A stretch of DNA of 64,000 nt from Bin87 sp034420475 (GCA_034420475.1 DAOULH010000038.1:1-64000); one strand, 5' to 3'. Shown: positions 1 to 8,781, counted from the first letter of the stretch. Made by a program: numbers and translations. The notes: generated by a model not told the origin, from the sequence alone.

Positions 1-201
1 GCGCCAGCCCTGGCTCGGCGGGCCGCCGAACACGGCAGCGGGCTGGGAGTGCATCGCTGGGTGGTGGAGCGGACCCTGGGGTGGTTGCACCAGTTCCGCC
101 GGCTGCGGGTGCGCTACGAGCGCCGCGCTGACATCCATGAAGCCTTCATGTCCCTGGGCTGCTCAATCATCTGCTTCCGACGCTTGACCTCTTTATGTTA
201 G
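1..201 (+). pseudogene. IS5-family transposase, C-terminal fragment
   Basis: An open frame enters from the left edge and stops with TAG at 199-201. The last 66 residues contain HRWVVERTLGWLHQFRRL and a YERRADIHEAF stretch, the conserved C-terminus of IS5-type DDE transposases, including the final catalytic Glu in the WVVERT motif. The 5' part lies outside the window, so I cannot say whether the element is complete. Its right end must lie between 201 and the end of the CoA-transferase gene at 234. Confidence 0.8.
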
Positions 202-233
202 GGGCTCTAAGGCTGACACGTTGGCTCGTTAAG

Positions 234-1469
234 CTAAACCGCACCTGCCCGCGCCAGCGCCGCCAGTTCCCGCGCCGCATAGCCCAGCAGCCCGCAGTAC
301 ACGTCCATGTTGTGCTCGCCCAGCAGCGGTGCGCGGGTCAGGGTGGTAGGTGTCTCGCTGAGCTGGAAGGGGGCGCCGGTGTATTCCAGGGGGCCGGTGG
401 CCGGGTGGTCCACCTCGGAGTAGAAGGCGCGTTCGCGCTGCTGCGGGCTCTGGAACACCTCGGACGGCGTGTAGTAGGGCGCGATGGGCACGCCGTGGGC
501 CTGGCCTTCGGCGTAGAGCCATTCGCGAGTGTGCCGGGCGAACCACTCCCGCATGTGCCGGTTCAGTTCGGGGCCGTAGGTGGCCGGGTCGCTGAACATC
601 TCTGGCGATGCCCAATCGGGGTTGCCCATGAATGCCAGCAGCCCCTCGAACTGGCGCGGCTCCAGGGTCAGCAGCTCCACGTAGCCGTCGGACGCCGGCA
701 GCACGCCGCCCACGCGGAAGTAGCGGGAGAAGCGGGTCTCGGTGATGCCCTCCGACTCGTGCCGCTGGATGGGCATGTAGCCGACGGATAGCTGGGCCTC
801 CTGGGCCGAGGCGTCCACCACCTGGCCCCGGGCTGATTCCGTCACGCCAAAGCCGTCCGTGGATCCCAGCCGGTTGTAGATCGCGGCCAGCGCGCCCACG
901 GCGGCGGTGAGTCCGGCCTGGTAGTCGCCCATGTTGGCGCCGGCCACGATGGGCGGCCGGTCCGGAAAGGTGTCCAGCGCCACCCCGTTGGGCAGCAGCC
1001 AACCCTCTCCCCCGGCGTGAAACACCGCCAGGTGTCCGGCGTGGTAGTCGGCGTAGGGGCCGCTGCTGCCGAAGGGGGTGACCGCAGTGACGATGACATC
1101 GGGGTTGGCGATCAGCAGCGAGTCGGAGTCGAGGCCGACCGCGGCGGCGTTGGCCGGCGTGTAATCATGCAGCACCATATCGACGCGAGCGACCAGTTGG
1201 CGCAGCAGGTCCTGTCCGGCCGGATTTTCCAGGTCCAGGGTGATGCCCCGCTTGCCGGTGTTCAGGTACAGGAACAGGCCGCTGCGCTCGGGATGGGGTT
1301 CATCACCGGGGAACGGGCCGCGACGGCGCGCCGGGTCACCGACTCCGGGCGGCTCCGCCTTGATGACCGCGGCGCCCAGCGACGCCAGCAGCTTGCCGCA
1401 GTACGGGCCGGGGATCAGCGAGGCAATCTCCAGGACGCGCAGGTTGGGGAGGGCAGATAGTGTTGTCAT
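234..1469 (-). CDS. CaiB/BaiF family III CoA-transferase
   Basis: The 411-residue protein has the length and layout of family III CoA-transferases, which move CoA between organic acids through an aspartyl-CoA thioester. Near the N-terminus it shows RVLEIASLIPGPYCGKLLASLGAAV, then a K.EPP..GD..R segment and LNTGKRGITLDL, all typical of the family. The usual catalytic Asp region appears at about residue 180 as ANMGDYQAGL. The substrate cannot be told from sequence. The gene stands alone, with an IS5 remnant just downstream, and is probably part of carboxylic-acid catabolism as in many Chloroflexota. Confidence 0.9.
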   Translation of the reverse strand: MTTLSALPNLRVLEIASLIPGPYCGKLLASLGAAVIKAEPPGVGDPARRRGPFPGDEPHPERSGLFLYLNTGKRGITLDLENPAGQDLLRQLVARVDMVLHDYTPANAAAVGLDSDSLLIANPDVIVTAVTPFGSSGPYADYHAGHLAVFHAGGEGWLLPNGVALDTFPDRPPIVAGANMGDYQAGLTAAVGALAAIYNRLGSTDGFGVTESARGQVVDASAQEAQLSVGYMPIQRHESEGITETRFSRYFRVGGVLPASDGYVELLTLEPRQFEGLLAFMGNPDWASPEMFSDPATYGPELNRHMREWFARHTREWLYAEGQAHGVPIAPYYTPSEVFQSPQQRERAFYSEVDHPATGPLEYTGAPFQLSETPTTLTRAPLLGEHNMDVYCGLLGYAARELAALARAGAV

Positions 1470-1506
1470 GTTACCGTACTTGCATGGATGCGCGAGATGG
1501 GCAGGA

Positions 1507-1872
1507 TCAGGCTGGCGACGGTTCCGCCGTTTCAGTCCAGCCGGGAATGTACAGCTCGACGATTTCGGCGTCCGCCGGGAAGGTCAGCCACTCTGAGCCG
1601 GGCGTTATCAGGCAGTCAAATTCCGCGGCCGCCGGCTCGCCGCAGATGAAGCCGGGCGCAACGGGAATCTCCAGCCGGACCGGATCGCGGCTCAGGATCA
1701 GGTGGGAATAAGACAAAATCTCCAGGCTTTCCACTTCCCCGGTATCCGGGTTCATCCTGCCGACCACCGACAACCCGATTTCGTCCGAGTCCTGCTCGGC
1801 GTAAGGACGACACTTTTCGATGGTCATAATGTTGCCGATCACATCGTGTCGGAAGCTCAAATCCGTTGCCAT
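1507..1872 (-). CDS. DUF2283-like protein, possible antitoxin
   Basis: This 121-residue protein carries a DUF2283-type pattern: MTIEKCRPYAEQDSDEIG followed by a MNPDTGEVESLEILSYS strand pair. Such small proteins often sit beside nuclease-like toxins. Its ATG at 1872 overlaps the end of the upstream minus-strand gene by 16 bases, so the two are co-transcribed and probably translationally coupled. The C-terminal half (GSEWLTFPADAEIVELYIPG) is not explained by the family. The antitoxin role is inferred from context alone. Confidence 0.6.
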   Translation of the reverse strand: MATDLSFRHDVIGNIMTIEKCRPYAEQDSDEIGLSVVGRMNPDTGEVESLEILSYSHLILSRDPVRLEIPVAPGFICGEPAAAEFDCLITPGSEWLTFPADAEIVELYIPGWTETAEPSPA

Positions 1873-2171
1873 AGCGTTTCTCCTCTTTGAATCCTGTGGG
1901 AAACAAAAGCGGTGACTATCCAGTACCGTGGAGGGGAATCATCAACCACGATCACGACCATATATTTGTCCAGGTCGTAATACCAGCGGTAAAACCGGAT
2001 AGTATTATCAGTCGGGAATTTACGACGTATCAAATCCGGGCTGGCCAGCGTCCCGGCAATGTAATTGAAAACGTCAGGGGGCAAGCCGGAATGATCGGCT
2101 TGGATATGACGCCCCCTGTTGTCGGAAAGTTCAACGGCGCCGCCCAGGTACGGGCATTGAAATGCTTCCAT
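1857..2171 (-). CDS. PBECR/RelE-like nuclease domain protein, putative toxin
   Basis: A 104-residue protein with a pattern I associate with the phage Barnase-EndoU-ColicinE5/D-RelE-like (PBECR) nucleases. It has a conserved His early (RHIQADHSGL), a TLASPDLIRR helix, RFYRWYYDLDKYMVVIVV, and an RYWIVTAFVSHRI strand ending in a GETLW tail. It is followed with overlap by the DUF2283-like gene, an arrangement fitting a toxin-antitoxin pair with the toxin first. RNase activity is inferred, not shown. An alternative is a domesticated phage-morphogenesis fragment. Confidence 0.55.
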   Translation of the reverse strand: MEAFQCPYLGGAVELSDNRGRHIQADHSGLPPDVFNYIAGTLASPDLIRRKFPTDNTIRFYRWYYDLDKYMVVIVVDDSPPRYWIVTAFVSHRIQRGETLWQRI

Positions 2172-2579
2172 GCTTGCCTCTGAGTATCCTATCGTATCAC
2201 CCCTGCGGTATGAGCAGGTTGGCTACGGCACTGAGGGAGGCGCTGAGATTGCCGCACCAGGGGTCGGAGATGAGGGAGGGAATCACCAAAACGCGAGGGT
2301 TGGATAGGGAGATGGGAGGTAGGGCAGATGAAGACTATTACCTCCCATAGCGGTAAGTCGCGGACTTGGTTCCTGTGTGTAGCATGTTTTTTGCCCTATT
2401 AACTCGACCCTTCTTTTACACCGAAGCCCGGCCTGTGTTTTCCCCTGGTATTGCGGACCTTTCCCTCTTTCATATCGCTCCATATCACAGCTCCGACATT
2501 CCCTGACATCCGGCATCACAACAAAAACGGCGACCCACTCTCCTGATCCGCCTGCCATTCTATGCGTTCGTTCGCCAAA
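2172..2579. other. Intergenic region without a supported gene
   Basis: About 400 bases separate the putative toxin gene from the retropepsin-like gene. A 91-residue minus-strand frame exists (2283-2558), but its composition is not protein-like and I recognise no domain, so I treat it as non-coding. Confidence 0.5.
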
Positions 2580-2984
2580 TCAGCCTTGCGCAGACCGCAA
2601 ATCCGCTACATCCAGCATCGTCGGCATCAGGCCCCGGCGGATTTCCAGTGGCTCGGTGGGTTTGACGATATGGCCCTGCTCCAGGTCAACTTTGTAGCCG
2701 AGCGCGCGGAGGGCGTCGGCGCCGATGGTAGGTTCCGCCGCCGGCGTTGCGTACTGGTGGATGTATCGTTCCTCAAAATCTACGCGGGTGAGGTAGGCTG
2801 GCGCGCGGTTCGCGTCGTTGTCAGGCGGCGGGTCATGGGGGAAACCGGGAACTTGGGACAAGCCCAGGGCATCAATAGCCGATTGCGGCAGTCCAATCTG
2901 CGCTGACCGCTTGACCACTCGAAAGTCAAACTCCCGCGTTTCCCACCTGCCGGCAATGCTGCCTTTGACGTAGGTATCCGGCAT
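2580..2984 (-). CDS. Retropepsin-like (clan AA) aspartic protease relative, degenerate
   Basis: The 134-residue protein has the skeleton of small bacterial clan AA aspartic proteases: a LPQSAIDALGL segment after where the catalytic loop should be, and a late IGADALRALGYKVD turn. The canonical DTGA/S catalytic motif is missing; the corresponding stretch reads VKRSAQIGLPQ. It is therefore probably inactive or mis-evolved. A second C-terminal fragment of the same family lies directly upstream on the same strand (3024-3185), suggesting duplication and decay. A third relative sits at 11520-11915. Confidence 0.55.
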   Translation of the reverse strand: MPDTYVKGSIAGRWETREFDFRVVKRSAQIGLPQSAIDALGLSQVPGFPHDPPPDNDANRAPAYLTRVDFEERYIHQYATPAAEPTIGADALRALGYKVDLEQGHIVKPTEPLEIRRGLMPTMLDVADLRSAQG

Positions 2985-3023
2985 GATAGTGCCTCCTGTG
3001 TCGGCGGCGGGTTGAGTACGGTA

Positions 3024-3185
3024 TCAGGGCGGGTTGGGCTGCCATTCCGTCCGCAGCGCGATGCGCTCGCTTACCAGGTCAACTACGAACCCCAGCCCTT
3101 GCAGTAATTTGTAGCCTACCAGTCGCTGGGGAGCAGGAACAACCTGGTCAGCAAAGACGACACCCTCCCGGCATCGCTCACTCCC
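3024..3185 (-). pseudogene. Remnant of a second retropepsin-like protease
   Basis: Reading the minus strand up to the TGA at 3024-3026 gives APQRLVGYKLLQGLGFVVD, which matches the C-terminal flap and 'LG.VVD' signature of clan AA aspartic proteases. No N-terminal catalytic part can be found, because the frame runs back into the end of the YihY-family gene. I read this as a 5'-truncated relic, roughly 55 codons long; its left limit is approximate. Confidence 0.45.
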
Positions 3186-3186
3186 A

Positions 3187-4200
3187 TTACGAGTTGTTCC
3201 GGCCGCCCGTGCCCAGAAACCAGCCTGACCGCGGCCACGGCCCGTCGCCCCGGTAGATGCTCTGGGCGTAGGCGGTGAGCACGGCGCCCGATACCAGCGT
3301 CAGCGCCGATACGAACAGCCAGATCAGGATGATCAGCACCGAGGCCAGCGGCCCGTAAAACAGGCGCTGCGGCGCGATGTACGAGAAGAACAGGGCAAAT
3401 ACGTAGGCGGCCGCCTCGAAGATGATGCTGGCGCTGACCGCTCCCAGGAAAGCCCATCGCCATTGCACGTGCCGTTCCGGCACGTAGCGGTACACCAGCA
3501 GAAAGACAATCACTGACAGGACCCACGCCAGCAGGCTGGGCCACCAGCGCTGCATCTCCACCACGTTGGCCAACCCGCCAAGTTGGATTGCCCGCAACGC
3601 GTTGACGGCGAGGTTCGGCACCGTCACGTAGGTGAGAACGGTGGAGATCAACAGCCCGATTGCCATCGCGCTGAGGAACAGGTACTCCCGCATTTTGCCG
3701 ATGATGCCTACCTGGGCCGGCGCAATCCCCCAGGCCCGGTTGACCACCAGCCCAACCGCGCCGAAGAGCTTATAGCTGCCCCATAACAGACCTAGCAGCG
3801 CGACCAGACCCGTGGCGCCCGCCACCGCCGGAGGCTGGGACGGCCATAGCGTGGAAACGTCGATGTTGGGCGGCAGCGCTCCCGAAGAAATGGAGGCGAA
3901 CCAGGTCCGGGCGCCGTCCTCTCCCAGCAGCCATGGCAAGATCTGCAGCACGACTACCGAGAAGGGCAGCAGGGACACCATGCCGTAGTAGGCCACGCCG
4001 GCAATCAGCTGCTGGGTGTCGTTGCGAGTTACCGCCGCAACGGTTGCCAGCACCAGACGAACCGAACTCCGCCGCTGCGCCAGCCGCTGGATGTAGCGAC
4101 GGAGATGCAGAGCCCGGAGAATCGGCCGGATCCGCAGCAGCCGGCGGTTGCGGGTCGCCCAGTCGGCGGCCTGGTGCAATTTCGCTTCGAAGGAGGCCAT
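3187..4200 (-). CDS. YihY/BrkB-family inner-membrane protein
   Basis: A 337-residue integral membrane protein with about six hydrophobic segments. It carries the family signatures LIAGVAYYGMVSLLPFSVV near residue 68 and FYGPLASVLIILIWLF near residue 290. YihY/BrkB proteins were once called ribonuclease BN but are membrane proteins, possibly transporters, of unsettled function. The N-terminal 50 residues are basic and cytoplasmic. The gene is the last of a minus-strand run: its start lies 6 bases after the signal peptidase stop, so it is probably in the same transcript as ktrB-ktrA-pheA-lepB. Confidence 0.85.
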   Translation of the reverse strand: MASFEAKLHQAADWATRNRRLLRIRPILRALHLRRYIQRLAQRRSSVRLVLATVAAVTRNDTQQLIAGVAYYGMVSLLPFSVVVLQILPWLLGEDGARTWFASISSGALPPNIDVSTLWPSQPPAVAGATGLVALLGLLWGSYKLFGAVGLVVNRAWGIAPAQVGIIGKMREYLFLSAMAIGLLISTVLTYVTVPNLAVNALRAIQLGGLANVVEMQRWWPSLLAWVLSVIVFLLVYRYVPERHVQWRWAFLGAVSASIIFEAAAYVFALFFSYIAPQRLFYGPLASVLIILIWLFVSALTLVSGAVLTAYAQSIYRGDGPWPRSGWFLGTGGRNNS

Positions 4201-4206
4201 CTGCGA

Positions 4207-4767
4207 TCAGTCGGACCGGTCGATGCGATCCGGCAGACTGCGGCCCAGCAGGCGATGGGCGGGTATCCTGAGCCGCATTTTGCCGATGATGCCGGAAGCC
4301 GGCACGGGGCCAAAACGCCGGCTGTCCCCGCTGTCAGCGCGGTTGTCTCCCATCAGGAAGTATTCGCCGTCGTCGCACCACCACGACAGGCCGGGACCGG
4401 GCGCGGCCCGCGCTCCGGCCGTAAGGTACGGCTCCGCCAGTGCTGCCCCCTCTATCGAGACGGCGCCGTCGCGGCCGACGCGAACCAGCTCCCCGGGCAG
4501 CCCGACTACGCGTTTCACATTGGTCAACAGACTGTTATCTCCTGACAGCGCGGGCATCTCCGCCACTACGATGGCTCCCCGCTGGCAACTTGCGCCTTTT
4601 CCCGACACCCGGCGCACGTGTATCAAATCGCCGTCGCGCAACGTGGGGATCATGCTGTCGCCCCGGACCAGAAAGAGAGTGCGGAACGGCGCCCGGAGTA
4701 CGCTGATGCCCGCGTTGCGGATGCCGGTCAGCGCCCCGCCCACTCTACGGAAATTATTCCGCGTCAC
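4207..4767 (-). CDS. lepB: Signal peptidase I (S26 family)
   Basis: The 186-residue protein holds the serine-lysine dyad of type I signal peptidases: Ser38 in GDSMIPTLRDGD and Lys85 in NVKRVVGLPGE. The later GDNRADSGDSR box is also present. It removes signal peptides from exported proteins at the outer face of the membrane. It is short, and the N-terminal segment before Ser38 is only weakly hydrophobic (ISVLRAPFRTLFLV). It may therefore be a minor S26 paralogue or sit shallowly in the membrane. The start is 2 bases after the pheA stop, so translation is probably coupled. Confidence 0.85.
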   Translation of the reverse strand: MTRNNFRRVGGALTGIRNAGISVLRAPFRTLFLVRGDSMIPTLRDGDLIHVRRVSGKGASCQRGAIVVAEMPALSGDNSLLTNVKRVVGLPGELVRVGRDGAVSIEGAALAEPYLTAGARAAPGPGLSWWCDDGEYFLMGDNRADSGDSRRFGPVPASGIIGKMRLRIPAHRLLGRSLPDRIDRSD

Positions 4768-4769
4768 CG

Positions 4770-5603
4770 TTACTCGGCGCGGGGTTCCCAGAAGGGATAA
4801 GACCCCAATATTTTCAACATGTCCGTACGCCGGCGCAGCCCGTCCAACGCGGCAGCCACCTCCGGCTGGTGCCGATGACCTTCGCAGTCGATCAGGAAGA
4901 TGTACCTGCCCAGTTCCTGCTTGGTCGGGCGGCTTTCAATCTTGACCAGGTTGATGTCCCGGCTGGCGAATTCGCCGATGGTGCTGTACAGATTCCCGGG
5001 GCGGTCCACCGTGAACGAGAAGCAGATGGACGTGCGGTCGTGGCCGGTGGGAGCGTGGTCGGCGTGGGCCAGGACGACGAATCGGGTCTGGTTCGCGGTG
5101 TTGTCCTGGATTCCCTTGTCCAGGATCCGCACGTCGTAGATCTCGGCGGCCCGCTGGGGGCAGATCGCCGCGGCCGGCACCCGGCTGCCCTGCATGTCGG
5201 CCACGGCGGCGGCCGTGCTCAGCGATGCTTCGCGCGGGACCGCGGGAAAGCGCGCTTCCAGGTACTCCCGGCACTGGGCCAGCGCCTGCGGATGCGAGTA
5301 GATCACCTCCACGGACTCGGCCGCCACGCCGGGCGCGGCGACCAGGTAGTGGTCGATGGGGATCACCACCTCGTTCTGAATGGACAGGCCGGACTGGGCG
5401 ATGAGCAGGTCCAGCGTGAACGTGACCGATCCCTCCAGGCTGTTCTCAATGGGCACCACCCCGGCGTCCACCTCGTTGTTGGAGACGGCTGCGCCCACCG
5501 CGCTGATGGAGGGATACGGCGTCAGGACGCCCTGGGGCGAGTAGAGCAGCGCCGCCTGCTCCGTGTAGGTTCCGGCCGGTCCCAGGTATCCGATGCTGCT
5601 CAT
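4770..5603 (-). CDS. pheA: Prephenate dehydratase with ACT domain
   Basis: PheA converts prephenate to phenylpyruvate in phenylalanine synthesis. The 277-residue protein starts MSSIGYLGPAGTYTEQAA, the typical dehydratase N-terminus. It contains the GVVPIENSLEGSV substrate loop and the catalytic NQTRFVVLA motif, in which Thr is essential. It ends with an ACT domain carrying INLVKIESRP, the phenylalanine feedback site. I chose the ATG at 5603 because homology begins there; an in-frame start at 5699 would add an unrelated extension reaching into ktrA. No chorismate mutase domain is fused. Confidence 0.93.
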   Translation of the reverse strand: MSSIGYLGPAGTYTEQAALLYSPQGVLTPYPSISAVGAAVSNNEVDAGVVPIENSLEGSVTFTLDLLIAQSGLSIQNEVVIPIDHYLVAAPGVAAESVEVIYSHPQALAQCREYLEARFPAVPREASLSTAAAVADMQGSRVPAAAICPQRAAEIYDVRILDKGIQDNTANQTRFVVLAHADHAPTGHDRTSICFSFTVDRPGNLYSTIGEFASRDINLVKIESRPTKQELGRYIFLIDCEGHRHQPEVAAALDGLRRRTDMLKILGSYPFWEPRAE

Positions 5604-5637
5604 TAGGATTACCCCGTCATGCGGGGCGGGCCCGCGG

Positions 5638-6297
5638 TCACCGGGCAAACGCCCTCTCGACATCCTCGTGGCTGCCAACCACCACGAGAATGTCGCCATC
5701 GTCGATCATTTCCTCTTCAGCCGGGTTGATGATGTATTCATGCCCGCGCCTTATGACCATCACCGAGACGTGATGGCGCGTCGATTCGGAGACCAGGCCC
5801 GCTTCCCGCAGGGACAAACCGCGCATCTTTTCCGGCGGCCGCAGTTTGTGCACTCCGGTGTCATCGGTGATGTGCATGAACTCAACGTAATTGGGGCTCA
5901 GGTCCAGGCTGGCGGCCCGCTCCGCGGCCTCTTCCTCAGGGAAGATCACCTTGTCCGCGCCCACGCGGTGCAGTATCTCCGCGTGCTGGGTGTCGGTCGC
6001 CCGCGCGATGACGTAGGGCAGGCCCATGGACTTGAGCATCATGGTGGTGATGATGCTGGACTGGATCTGGCTGCCCAGGGCCACCACCGCCACGTCCATG
6101 TCTCCCACGCCCAGGTCGCGCAGCGCCGTCTCGTTGGTCGCGTTCGCCTCAACGGCGTAGGTGACGCGGCCCAGCATTCCCTGCACGCGCTGCTCGTCCT
6201 GATCGATAGCGAGCACCTCGTGCTCCCGCTGGAACAGCGTGCTGGCCAGTTTCGCTCCGAACCGGCCCAATCCGATCACGCATACTTGCTTAGCCAT
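5638..6297 (-). CDS. ktrA: KtrA/TrkA-type potassium channel RCK subunit
   Basis: This 219-residue cytosolic gating subunit has an N-terminal RCK_N Rossmann domain, with VCVIGLGRFGAKLA binding NAD/ATP and Asp at the end of the second strand (LAIDQDEQRV). An RCK_C domain follows from about residue 135. It assembles as a ring on the KtrB membrane subunit to gate potassium uptake. The gene begins 5 bases after the ktrB stop, a standard ktrBA operon order. Confidence 0.92.
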   Translation of the reverse strand: MAKQVCVIGLGRFGAKLASTLFQREHEVLAIDQDEQRVQGMLGRVTYAVEANATNETALRDLGVGDMDVAVVALGSQIQSSIITTMMLKSMGLPYVIARATDTQHAEILHRVGADKVIFPEEEAAERAASLDLSPNYVEFMHITDDTGVHKLRPPEKMRGLSLREAGLVSESTRHHVSVMVIRRGHEYIINPAEEEMIDDGDILVVVGSHEDVERAFAR

Positions 6298-6302
6298 GAT
6301 GA

Positions 6303-7910
6303 TTAACCAATTCTAACGGGTTCTTCCGGGTAGCGGTAGGTGGCATCCTCACGGGGAGCAAGCAGCATCACCAGGGTCAGAGGCCCGACCCGGCCCACCA
6401 GCATCGTGAGCATGAATATGATCGAACCGGCCAGGCTGAGCTCACCGGACACTCCCGTGGACATTCCGTTGGTGCCGAAGGCCGATACCGTCTCGAACAT
6501 CAACGGCAAAAACGGCAGGTGAGGGTCGGTGTAGGTCAGGATGGGCAGTACGATGGAGAGGAGCGTCACGCCGAGCAGCGCCACCAGCAGCGCCCGGGAC
6601 ACCAGCACCGGAGCAATCTCCCGCCGGAATATTTCCGTGGTGGGGTTCCGCAGGGCCGACGACCGGGCCGCCGCCAGGAGCACCGCCACCGTGTTCACCT
6701 TGATCCCTCCCGCCACCGATGCGGTGGACCCGCCAATGAACATCAGGCCGGCGAACACCAACTGGGTGAAGTCGCGGGTCGCGCTCCAGTCCAGGGCCGC
6801 GAACCCCGCCGTGCGCCCGCTGACCCCGTGGAAAATCGCCGATCCCACGACGCCGTGGCCGGAGTGGTCCCACAGCACGCCGTTCCACTCGGCGAACAGG
6901 AACGCCAGCGCGCTGAACCCGTAGAGGAACGCGGTCAGGATCAACACCAGCTTGGTGTCGAGGCTGAACCGCTGGAAATTGAACAGGAACAGCCCGGACC
7001 AGCGCCGCCGCGACCGGCTCGGGCTCCAGTTCCGGCGCATGTCCATGATGAAGGGCCATCCCAAAGCGCCGGCGATGATCAGCGGCGTGATGACCCACAT
7101 CAGGTACGGGTGCGCTCCCAGCGTCTCCGCATTGCTGCCGCCCGGCGAGTTGGGCAGTATCGAGAATCCGGCGTTGTTGAGCGCCGACACCGAGAGGAAC
7201 AGCGATTGCCACACGGCTTCCAGCGTCGTAAAGTCCGCTACCGACCGCATGCGCAGAAAAATCAGCGCGGCCCCCACCAGGTAACCGATGAAGAACGCCA
7301 CCACGATGTTGCGCGCCACCCGCGTCAGGTTCCGCGCGGAGACGTCGCCCACGGTGTCCTGGTACACGTCTTCTTCGAGAGCGGTCGCCCGCCGGCCGAT
7401 GAATGCGATCAACACGGTGGCCGCCGTGATGAACTCCAGGCCGCCTACCAGCATCAGCACGAAGATGACCGCTTTGCCGAACTGGGACCAGAATTCCGGC
7501 GTGTCCACCACCGTCAGACCGGTCACGGTGGAGGCTGAAATCGCGGTGAAGAACGCTACCCGCAGGCTGGCCGCGACTCCGTCGGCGGCGGCCAGGGGCA
7601 GGGCCAGCATCGCCCCGCCGATCACGTTCAGCAGCAGGAACGTGAGCAGCAGCAGCAGCGGAGTGGATGACCACCGACGCGGTGGAACGCGGTGGCGGCG
7701 TATGGGAATGCGAACCGGGTCAACCCTACGCACCCGCCACGACGGACCATTTCCGCCGGGCGGGACGACAACGGCTGCCGCTTCCGGCTCGCTTGAGCCG
7801 GCGTTACCGTGAGACGGGTCGTTCACTGGACAGCACCGGACGCTGGTTGAGGCGCAAATTGGGGATGCCGGGGCAGGGATTGTTCGCGTGCCAGACGCAG
7901 GCAGCGTCAT
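6303..7910 (-). CDS. ktrB: KtrB/TrkH-family potassium transporter membrane subunit
   Basis: The protein has four pore repeats typical of the TrkH/KtrB family. Filter-like segments include STVTGLTVVD, NNAGFSILPN, SGRTAGFAALD and SAFGTNGMSTG, each centred on the selectivity-filter glycine. About eight to ten membrane segments follow a hydrophilic N-terminus of roughly 75 residues. The start is uncertain: the frame is open upstream to 8147. I prefer the ATG at 7910; the GTG at 7826 is also possible and would fit the family length better. It pairs with KtrA for sodium-dependent potassium uptake. Confidence 0.85.
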   Translation of the reverse strand: MTLPASGTRTIPAPASPICASTSVRCCPVNDPSHGNAGSSEPEAAAVVVPPGGNGPSWRVRRVDPVRIPIRRHRVPPRRWSSTPLLLLLTFLLLNVIGGAMLALPLAAADGVAASLRVAFFTAISASTVTGLTVVDTPEFWSQFGKAVIFVLMLVGGLEFITAATVLIAFIGRRATALEEDVYQDTVGDVSARNLTRVARNIVVAFFIGYLVGAALIFLRMRSVADFTTLEAVWQSLFLSVSALNNAGFSILPNSPGGSNAETLGAHPYLMWVITPLIIAGALGWPFIMDMRRNWSPSRSRRRWSGLFLFNFQRFSLDTKLVLILTAFLYGFSALAFLFAEWNGVLWDHSGHGVVGSAIFHGVSGRTAGFAALDWSATRDFTQLVFAGLMFIGGSTASVAGGIKVNTVAVLLAAARSSALRNPTTEIFRREIAPVLVSRALLVALLGVTLLSIVLPILTYTDPHLPFLPLMFETVSAFGTNGMSTGVSGELSLAGSIIFMLTMLVGRVGPLTLVMLLAPREDATYRYPEEPVRIG

Positions 7911-8202
7911 TATGACGGGGCGCGGGGATATGTCAATTGCAGTGAATTTCCCAGCCGGGGCTTGTGCAAAGCCATTGTCATTGTCAGAATCACGATTATC
8001 AGGGTTAGAGGATTTTGCGGGGTTTATGAACATCCTGAAAATCTCAATAGCCGGCAAATCCGGCTTCTGACATTTGCCGCCCGGATGAACTTTGCACCGG
8101 CCCCGGTTCCCGGCGCCGGCCCGATCATCCGGCGCGGTCCGAGTCACGCTCCCGGGTTTGTGTTAATATCCCGCGTGAGACCACGTCACCAGAGGAGGCA
8201 TC

Positions 8203-8541
8203 ATGGGTTCCATACGTCTTTACACCGGCGATGACGGCCATTCCCACATTGAAGAGATCGACCCACCGTCCCATCCGGTGTGGAGCCAAGTGCAAAACGC
8301 CAGGGGGATCATATTCCGCGCCTCGCCTCCGGGGTACTTCAGCGATTGGCACGTGGCGCCGCGTCGCCAGTACATCATCACCCTTTCCGGAGAGGCGGAG
8401 ATCGGTCTGGCGGACGGTACCGTCCACCGCCTGGGCCCCGGGGACGTGAACCTCGCCGAAGACCTCACCGGCCACGGCCATACCACGCGGGTGGTGGGCG
8501 ACGTCCCCCGGGTAACGGCCACCATTCACCTGGACGACTGA
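8203..8541 (+). CDS. Small cupin-domain protein
   Basis: A 112-residue single-domain cupin. The first motif is seen in SDWHVAPRRQYIITLSGEAEIGLADG and the second around LGPGDVNLAEDLTGHGHTTR, giving His residues for a metal site. A strong ribosome site (AGAGGAGG, 8190-8197) precedes the ATG. Function is unknown; relatives are often annotated as cupin enzymes or sugar-binding proteins. The stop codon lies inside a 16-bp tandem repeat (8532-8573), so the C-terminus DD may have been altered by local duplication. Confidence 0.8.
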   Translation: MGSIRLYTGDDGHSHIEEIDPPSHPVWSQVQNARGIIFRASPPGYFSDWHVAPRRQYIITLSGEAEIGLADGTVHRLGPGDVNLAEDLTGHGHTTRVVGDVPRVTATIHLDD

Positions 8542-8573
8542 TCACCCGGACGACTGATCACCCGGACGACTGG
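8532..8573. repeat. 16-bp tandem repeat, about 2.6 copies
   Basis: The unit ggacgactgatcaccc starts at 8532, 8548 and 8564. The first copy carries the cupin stop codon; each further copy repeats an in-frame-looking GAC GAC TGA. It looks like a slippage duplication of the gene end. Confidence 0.85.
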
Positions 8574-8651
8574 CGGAAGCAACCCCGGCGTGCGCGTGGG
8601 GGGGCGCTGCGGTCGGGCCGGCGCGCTCGCGCATACCCCCTTTCGTAAACC

Positions 8652-8760
8652 GTCAGAAGCAGGATTTCCCGGATTTTATGATTTGCAGGATTGGGAGATC
8701 TCTACCACAAAACGGTTCCAATCCTGACAATCCCTGAATCTTGAAAATCCTGCTTCTGAC
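8652..8760. repeat. MITE-like 109-bp inverted-repeat element
   Basis: The outer 16 bases (8652-8667) are the exact reverse complement of 8745-8760, whose sequence is aaatcctgcttctgac. Imperfect pairing continues inward to arms of about 44 bases around a short centre. The right half and centre (8695-8760) recur at 14382-14445, so this is a dispersed family. No coding capacity. Confidence 0.8.
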
Positions 8761-8781
8761 AACCGCTTTGCAAGCGTCCTG

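Noticed and set aside
2283..2558. Minus-strand 91-residue frame
   Set aside because: No ribosome site, no domain, composition not protein-like.
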